NCBI GenBank assembly: GCA_964649195.1
Contig: CAZYPK010000109.1
Span: forward strand, 1-18,030
DNA length: 18,030 nt
Source: JTS-RE9 sp964649195
Lineage (GTDB): Bacteria; Planctomycetota; Phycisphaerae; Phycisphaerales; Phycisphaeraceae
Reading direction: 5' to 3'
Shown one piece after another: positions 14,766 to 18,030 of the stretch. Under the pieces are notes generated by a model. It saw only the letters and a program-made list of their open reading frames with translations. It did no database searches and was not told where the DNA came from. Positions within the stretch are counted from its first letter, which is position 1. Every line of letters begins with the position of its first letter. Made by a program: the position numbers and the translations under genes.

Positions 14766-14851
14766 CGGGTGGCTGGGGCTGAGTCCGCGAAGCCCCGGCC
14801 CGATGAAACAGCAAGGCGCCGGGGCGTCGAAGACTCCGCCCCAGCCACCCG
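14766..14851. repeat. Element E: GC-rich inverted repeat between ThuA copies
   Basis: The left arm starts cgggtggctggggctgagtc and the right arm ends ccgccccagccacccg. The outer 14 bases are perfect complements, and about 30 of 34 match overall, around a short spacer. Related units lie at 9235, 16501 and 16529. It sits between two 23-bp direct repeats, as an inserted element would. Confidence 0.88.
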
Positions 14852-14853
14852 AC

Positions 14854-14876
14854 GACGAGAAATTGCACAAGACCAA
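14854..14876 (+). repeat. Right copy of a 23-bp direct repeat (duplicated ThuA gene end)
   Basis: It encodes the same peptide end in the same sense (DEKLHKTK followed by TGA) as the real ThuA terminus, but has no gene in front of it. It lies about 58 bases upstream of the next gene's start. Confidence 0.85.
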
Positions 14877-14934
14877 ATGATTGTTTGAGTAAGATGGCTT
14901 TCGTTCGATTTGCGATCCCCCATAGGAAACAGCG

Positions 14935-16473
14935 ATGAACAAGCACGCCATCCTCCGGTTGATGATGCCTCTGTGGTTGCTGCTTGCGACGGTCGCCGTC
15001 GGTTCGCAGCAACCTTCGCAGCAACCGGCGGGCATCCTTGCGAAGGAGACCCGTTGGGCGACGCCTTATTACGTGATCGACTCCGGCAAGCCCGGACCGA
15101 CCGTGATGATCATCGGCGGCGCCCACGGCAACGAACCGGCCGGCGCCGAGGCTGCGGATCAGATTCGATTTTGGAAACCGACCCGCGGCAAACTCGTGGT
15201 GCTGCCCCGCGCCAATGTCCCCGGTCTCGCCGCCGGCACGCGATTCATGCCCGATGAACCGGCGGAAAGGCGCGACCTCAACCGCAACTACCCGATGCGG
15301 ACCGACGGCCAGCCGCGCGGCGAACCGGCCCGAAGCATCTGGGAACTCGTGAAGCGGACCCAACCCGACTGGCTCATCGACCTGCACGAGGGATACGACT
15401 TTCACCTGGAGAACAAGGACTCGGTCGGCTCGACCATCATTCACTTCGACACCAAGGAAGTCACCCCGATCGTGGATGCGATGCTGGCCCGCGTGAACGA
15501 AACCATCGAGAACCCCCGGAACCCCCGGAACCCCCGGAACCCCCGGCGAAAACTGGTGGCGCTGCGGGCGAGCGGGCCGGTCGATGGTTCGCTGGCGCGG
15601 GCGGCGGTGAAGCAGTTGAAAATACAGGCCATGATTCTGGAGACCACTTTCAAGGAGCAGCGGCTGCCGGTGCGCGTGCGGCAGCATCGCGTGATGGTGC
15701 ATCACCTGCTCTCGCACCTGAAAATGATCGGCGATGAACACGATCGGATGATGCCCGCCCAGTCCGGGGATCGGCTGCGCATCGCCCTGTTCGATGACGG
15801 CGGCGTGGGCGGGCAGGGTGTGCCAAAACTCGAAACCATTCTCGGAAAACAAAACGCACAGGTGCGGCGCATCGACGGCGCCGACATCCGCGCCGGGGCG
15901 CTGAGGCAGTTTGACGTGGCCATCTTCAGCGGCGGTACGGGCAGCGGCCAGGCCAAGGCGCTGGGCGAGACCGGCGGCAGACAGACGCGCGACTTCGTGC
16001 AGGCCGGCGGCGGCTACGTGGGCATCTGCGCCGGCGCGTATCTGGCCACCGCGGGGTACGACTGGTCGCTGAAAATTGTCGATGCCCGCACGCTGCACAA
16101 GGGCGACCAGTGGCGGCGCGGGCGAGGCGAGGTGGAGATCAGCCTGACCGATGAGGGCCGCAAACTGCTGGGCGACATGAAATCGCCGATGTCCGTGCTT
16201 TATGTCAACGGTCCGATCGTCGGCCCGGCCATGCTCGATGCGATTCCCGACTTCAAACCGCTGGCCATTTACAGGACGGAGGTGGCCGACAACAACACAC
16301 CCAAGGGGCTGATGGTGCGGACCCCGGCGATTCTCGCGGGAGAATTCGGCAAGGGCCGGGCCGTGGCGATCAGCCCGCACCCGGAGCAGTCCGCCGGGTT
16401 GGAAGGCATGACGGTCCGGCTGATCGAATGGGCTGCGGGCAAAGATCAACACCGCGAGCGGCAGCAGCGGTGA
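14935..16473 (+). CDS. Fusion: M14/AstE-like zinc hydrolase plus class I GATase-like (BPL_N-type) domain
   Basis: This 512-residue protein has a probable signal peptide (MNKHAILRLMMPLWLLLATVAVG) and AGGAA 7 bases before the ATG. The N-terminal domain (about 45-260) resembles succinylglutamate desuccinylase/aspartoacylase or M14 carboxypeptidase: GGAHGNEPAG with zinc ligands His64 and Glu67, DLNRNYP with Arg117, DLHEGYD with His151, and ILETTF with the likely catalytic Glu236. The C-terminal domain (about 280-505) resembles the BPL_N family: YVGICAGAYLA with Cys365 at a nucleophile elbow, and ISPHPEQS with His482 and Glu484, the set of a class I glutamine amidotransferase triad. A role in peptide or amide hydrolysis in the periplasm is inferred; the substrate is unknown. 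Residues 193-204 are four Asn-Pro-Arg units made by a 9-base repeat. It converges on the CBM9-like gene. Confidence 0.85.
   Translation: MNKHAILRLMMPLWLLLATVAVGSQQPSQQPAGILAKETRWATPYYVIDSGKPGPTVMIIGGAHGNEPAGAEAADQIRFWKPTRGKLVVLPRANVPGLAAGTRFMPDEPAERRDLNRNYPMRTDGQPRGEPARSIWELVKRTQPDWLIDLHEGYDFHLENKDSVGSTIIHFDTKEVTPIVDAMLARVNETIENPRNPRNPRNPRRKLVALRASGPVDGSLARAAVKQLKIQAMILETTFKEQRLPVRVRQHRVMVHHLLSHLKMIGDEHDRMMPAQSGDRLRIALFDDGGVGGQGVPKLETILGKQNAQVRRIDGADIRAGALRQFDVAIFSGGTGSGQAKALGETGGRQTRDFVQAGGGYVGICAGAYLATAGYDWSLKIVDARTLHKGDQWRRGRGEVEISLTDEGRKLLGDMKSPMSVLYVNGPIVGPAMLDAIPDFKPLAIYRTEVADNNTPKGLMVRTPAILAGEFGKGRAVAISPHPEQSAGLEGMTVRLIEWAAGKDQHRERQQR
15511..15546 (+). repeat. Module H: four 9-base units inside the hydrolase fusion gene
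   Basis: The unit aacccccgg is repeated four times without error and adds (Asn-Pro-Arg)4 at residues 193-204 of the M14-like domain, in what is probably a surface loop. The unit length keeps the frame. The copies are identical, which suggests recent expansion. Confidence 0.95.
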
Positions 16474-16500
16474 GAGGCCCCGAAGCCTGAGAACTTATTC

Positions 16501-16562
16501 CGGGTGGCTGGGGCTGAGTCGTTGCGGTCGGGTGGCTGGGGCTGAGTCCGCGAAGCCCCGGC
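16501..16562. repeat. Two tandem E units between convergent genes
   Basis: The 20-mer cgggtggctggggctgagtc occurs at 16501-16520 and again at 16529-16548. The second copy continues into cgcgaagccccggc, exactly as in the left arm at 14766. Both have the same orientation, so no full E hairpin forms here. Confidence 0.9.
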
Positions 16563-16614
16563 TCCTTCGGCTCCGTTGGCTCCCCCGGCTCCCCCGGCTC
16601 CCCCGGCTCCCCCG
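16560..16614. repeat. Module H-like 9-base tandem repeat at the 3' end of the CBM9-like gene
   Basis: There are six units of ggctccNNN, the last four identical (ggctccccc), ending 3 bases from the stop of the minus-strand gene. Unit length and the cccccgg core match the in-gene array at 15511-15546. Confidence 0.93.
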
Positions 16615-16616
16615 AT

Positions 16617-17693
16617 TCAATACCCCTGCTGCATCGCGGTGCTGACCATGCGTGGGGCGATGCGGGTCAGTTCCCTGCCTTGCTTGTCGAAGACGATCGC
16701 CGTGACGTGATGGCCGCCCGGCGTGGCATCATCGAGCGGCCAGCGGGCATAGGCCCGCTTGAAGTTGCCTTCGCTCTGAATGACCTGCGTGGCGGCTTCA
16801 TGTTCGCCGATCGTGTTGCCTTGAAGGTCGGTCAGCCGCACGATGATCTTGCCGATTTCGCCTTCGTGGTTGGGAGGGATGGTGACATACGCGTGTCCGC
16901 CGGGCTTGCCCAACTGGTTCCAGGAGACATCGCTGCGCACCGGCATCATCACCGGGCCGCAGGCTTTCCAGTGCGCGGGTTCGACCTTCTCCACCAGTTG
17001 CACCATCGCCAGGCTGGCCGGCTGCTGCACGGAAAGCGGCGAACCATAGGCGAAGAACCGATCGACGCGCGGACCGCCATCCGAATAGCAAAGCTCCGCA
17101 TCGAGGGCGATGACGCGATCCGCCTTCACCTCGAACTTCGGAAAGTTCTTCCAGGGCATCTTGAACTCGACCTCGACCCCCAGCTTCGTCCGCCGCGCCC
17201 CCACCTCGACGCCGAGGTTCGGAATCGCGTTGAGAAACCCCGGACGAAGGCAGAAGCGCGGCTTGATCTCCCTCCCGGCCAGTCCGGTCCAGTAGCAATG
17301 CACGCTGCCGTTGTTGGCGTTGACCCACTCATTGGAACGGAAGGCCGGGGCCTGCCTGGTGTCGAAGTACCACTCGACGCCATCGCCCTCCCACAACCGG
17401 CCATCGGGCGCGTGGTTGGCCGGCCGTTCGTCAAGCGTGCGAAGCCCGGCATAGAACGCCTCGTCATCCCACATGTAGAAAAACTGGGCCGGCCGATTTT
17501 TCAGGTCGGGATGAAAGTAGTTGATCGGCGTGCAGAAGGCGTCCTTGAACTCCGAGAGGTCGCCATCGATCTTCATCTCCCCGGGCGCCCGCGTCGCCAG
17601 TCCCCGCACCCCTGCCGCCAGGTCCTGCGCCATCAGCGGCAAGGGGAACGACAAGGCGAGGAACACCATCAATGCAGGGAAAATCGAGCGCAT
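16617..17693 (-). CDS. Secreted protein with CBM9-like (carbohydrate-binding family 9) domain
   Basis: This 358-residue exported protein of unknown exact role has a family 9 carbohydrate-binding-type beta-sandwich. The start at 17693 has AGGAG about 8 bases upstream and a signal peptide (MRSIFPALMVFLALSFPLPLMA|QD). The longer frame to 17921 uses a GTG and would translate hairpin DNA, so it is rejected. The domain pattern is MKIDGDLSEFKDA, FFYMWDDEAFYAGLRTLDE, LWEGDGVEWYFDTR, VEVEFKMPWKNF and DAELCYSDGGPRVDRFFAYG, about residues 35-245, the usual order for CBM9-like modules. The last roughly 110 residues form a second beta-rich region (GHAYVTIPPNHEGEIGKIIVRLTDLQGN and a C-terminal HHVTAIVFDKQGRELTRI), perhaps an Ig-like fold. 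No catalytic motif is evident. It converges on the hydrolase fusion gene 143 bases away, with E and H repeats between. Confidence 0.85.
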   Translation of the reverse strand: MRSIFPALMVFLALSFPLPLMAQDLAAGVRGLATRAPGEMKIDGDLSEFKDAFCTPINYFHPDLKNRPAQFFYMWDDEAFYAGLRTLDERPANHAPDGRLWEGDGVEWYFDTRQAPAFRSNEWVNANNGSVHCYWTGLAGREIKPRFCLRPGFLNAIPNLGVEVGARRTKLGVEVEFKMPWKNFPKFEVKADRVIALDAELCYSDGGPRVDRFFAYGSPLSVQQPASLAMVQLVEKVEPAHWKACGPVMMPVRSDVSWNQLGKPGGHAYVTIPPNHEGEIGKIIVRLTDLQGNTIGEHEAATQVIQSEGNFKRAYARWPLDDATPGGHHVTAIVFDKQGRELTRIAPRMVSTAMQQGY

Positions 17694-17744
17694 GTTCGGC
17701 TCCTGAAAATGGGATGGACTGGTGGAACACGTAACCCGCAGGCG

Positions 17745-17750
17745 ATTGTA
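17745..17750 (-). promoter_or_regulatory. Candidate -10 box of the CBM9-like gene
   Basis: The minus strand carries TACAAT, one base from the TATAAT consensus, about 51 bases before the start codon. No clear -35 is seen at 16-18 bases. The core resembles the TACGAT and TACATT boxes proposed for other genes here. Confidence 0.3.
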
Positions 17751-17810
17751 CAGACCCCGTGGCAGGATGATCGCAGGGTGCATGACATCCGGCGCGGGTG
17801 TTTTTTCAGA

Positions 17811-17862
17811 GCCGGGTTTTATAAACCCGGTCGGCGATGCGACGCGCAAGCGAGCATCGCCG
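17811..17862. repeat. Twin hairpins upstream of the CBM9-like gene
   Basis: The first stem is ccgggttt (17812-17819) with aaacccgg (17823-17830) around a 3-base loop. The second is cggcgatgc (17832-17840) with gcatcgccg (17854-17862), directly adjacent. Both stems are perfect. They could terminate transcription arriving from the right, or be another intergenic repeat family. The remaining gap sequence around them shows no gene. Confidence 0.8.
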
Positions 17863-17960
17863 AATTCGCGCGAGGGATGAGCAAGATAATTTGTGCGCTT
17901 GCCGCGCGAGAGGTCATGCACCCATGATCACATGCAACCTGTCAGGATAAAAGCATATGG

Positions 17961-18020
17961 GAGAGCGAGGCTCCCGCCGGGAGGGCGAGGCTCCCGCTGG
18001 GAGGGCGAGGCTCCCGCCGA
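17961..18020. repeat. Three 20-base tandem repeats at the right edge
   Basis: The unit gagggcgaggctcccgccgg occurs three times with one or two substitutions per copy. Each has gggag/ctccc pairing potential. There are no spacers, so it is not a CRISPR array. The array may continue past the window. Confidence 0.9.
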
Positions 18021-18030
18021 GCCGATTCGT

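Noticed and set aside
17961..18020. CRISPR array
   Set aside because: The units are directly adjacent, with no spacers and no cas genes.

Overview
The window reads as an ordinary chromosomal stretch from a high-GC bacterium of the phylum Planctomycetota, most likely a Phycisphaerae-like lineage. The evidence is a tetrahydromethanopterin-linked methylene dehydrogenase (mtdB), a family found mainly in methylotrophic Proteobacteria, Planctomycetota and archaea; a DnaA with no dnaN next to it; secreted PhoD, nucleotide-pyrophosphatase, esterase and CBM9-like proteins together with a ThuA protein; and weak or absent Shine-Dalgarno sites before several starts. The lineage is an inference from gene content. 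No rRNA, tRNA, CRISPR, integrase or transposase was seen.

Layout. Positions 128-6744 hold two minus-strand genes: a type I phosphodiesterase/nucleotide pyrophosphatase, followed by a very large membrane-anchored alpha-2-macroglobulin. Positions 7107-16473 hold seven plus-strand genes: a secreted esterase, fmt (Met-tRNA formyltransferase), dnaA, mtdB, a PhoD-like phosphatase, a ThuA-like protein, and a fusion of an M14/AstE-like zinc hydrolase with a class I glutamine-amidotransferase-like domain. A CBM9-like secreted protein follows on the minus strand (16617-17693) and converges on the fusion gene. Almost every gene stands alone behind its own leader, so no long operon is evident. Many coding regions have long antisense open frames, a by-product of GC-rich codon use.

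The striking content lies between the genes. Most gaps carry modular, hairpin-forming repeats from several sequence families that share one design: arms built from 7-, 8- or 9-base degenerate units facing each other across a loop. They are named here: an 8-base element (1-94); A, a GC-rich palindrome (6847, 7991, 13817, 13915, and inside the macroglobulin gene at 2395); B, an AT-rich inverted repeat with perfect 31-33 bp arms (6889-7000, 7876-7982, half copy 13876-13912); C, G-rich heptamers; D, hexamers seen in two genes and one gap; E, a GC-rich palindromic unit (9235, 14766, 16501, 16529); F, an inverted pair (9071/9207); G, heptamer hairpins on both sides of mtdB; H, 9-base units (15511 inside a gene, 16560 between genes); and a 20-base tandem repeat at the right edge. 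Two copies of A-B-C bracket the esterase in opposite orientation. Module A lies in frame within the macroglobulin gene. An E element separates two copies of the last codons of the ThuA gene. Together these look like a multi-family, mobile or once-mobile palindromic repeat system that seeds intergenic regions and occasionally lengthens proteins.
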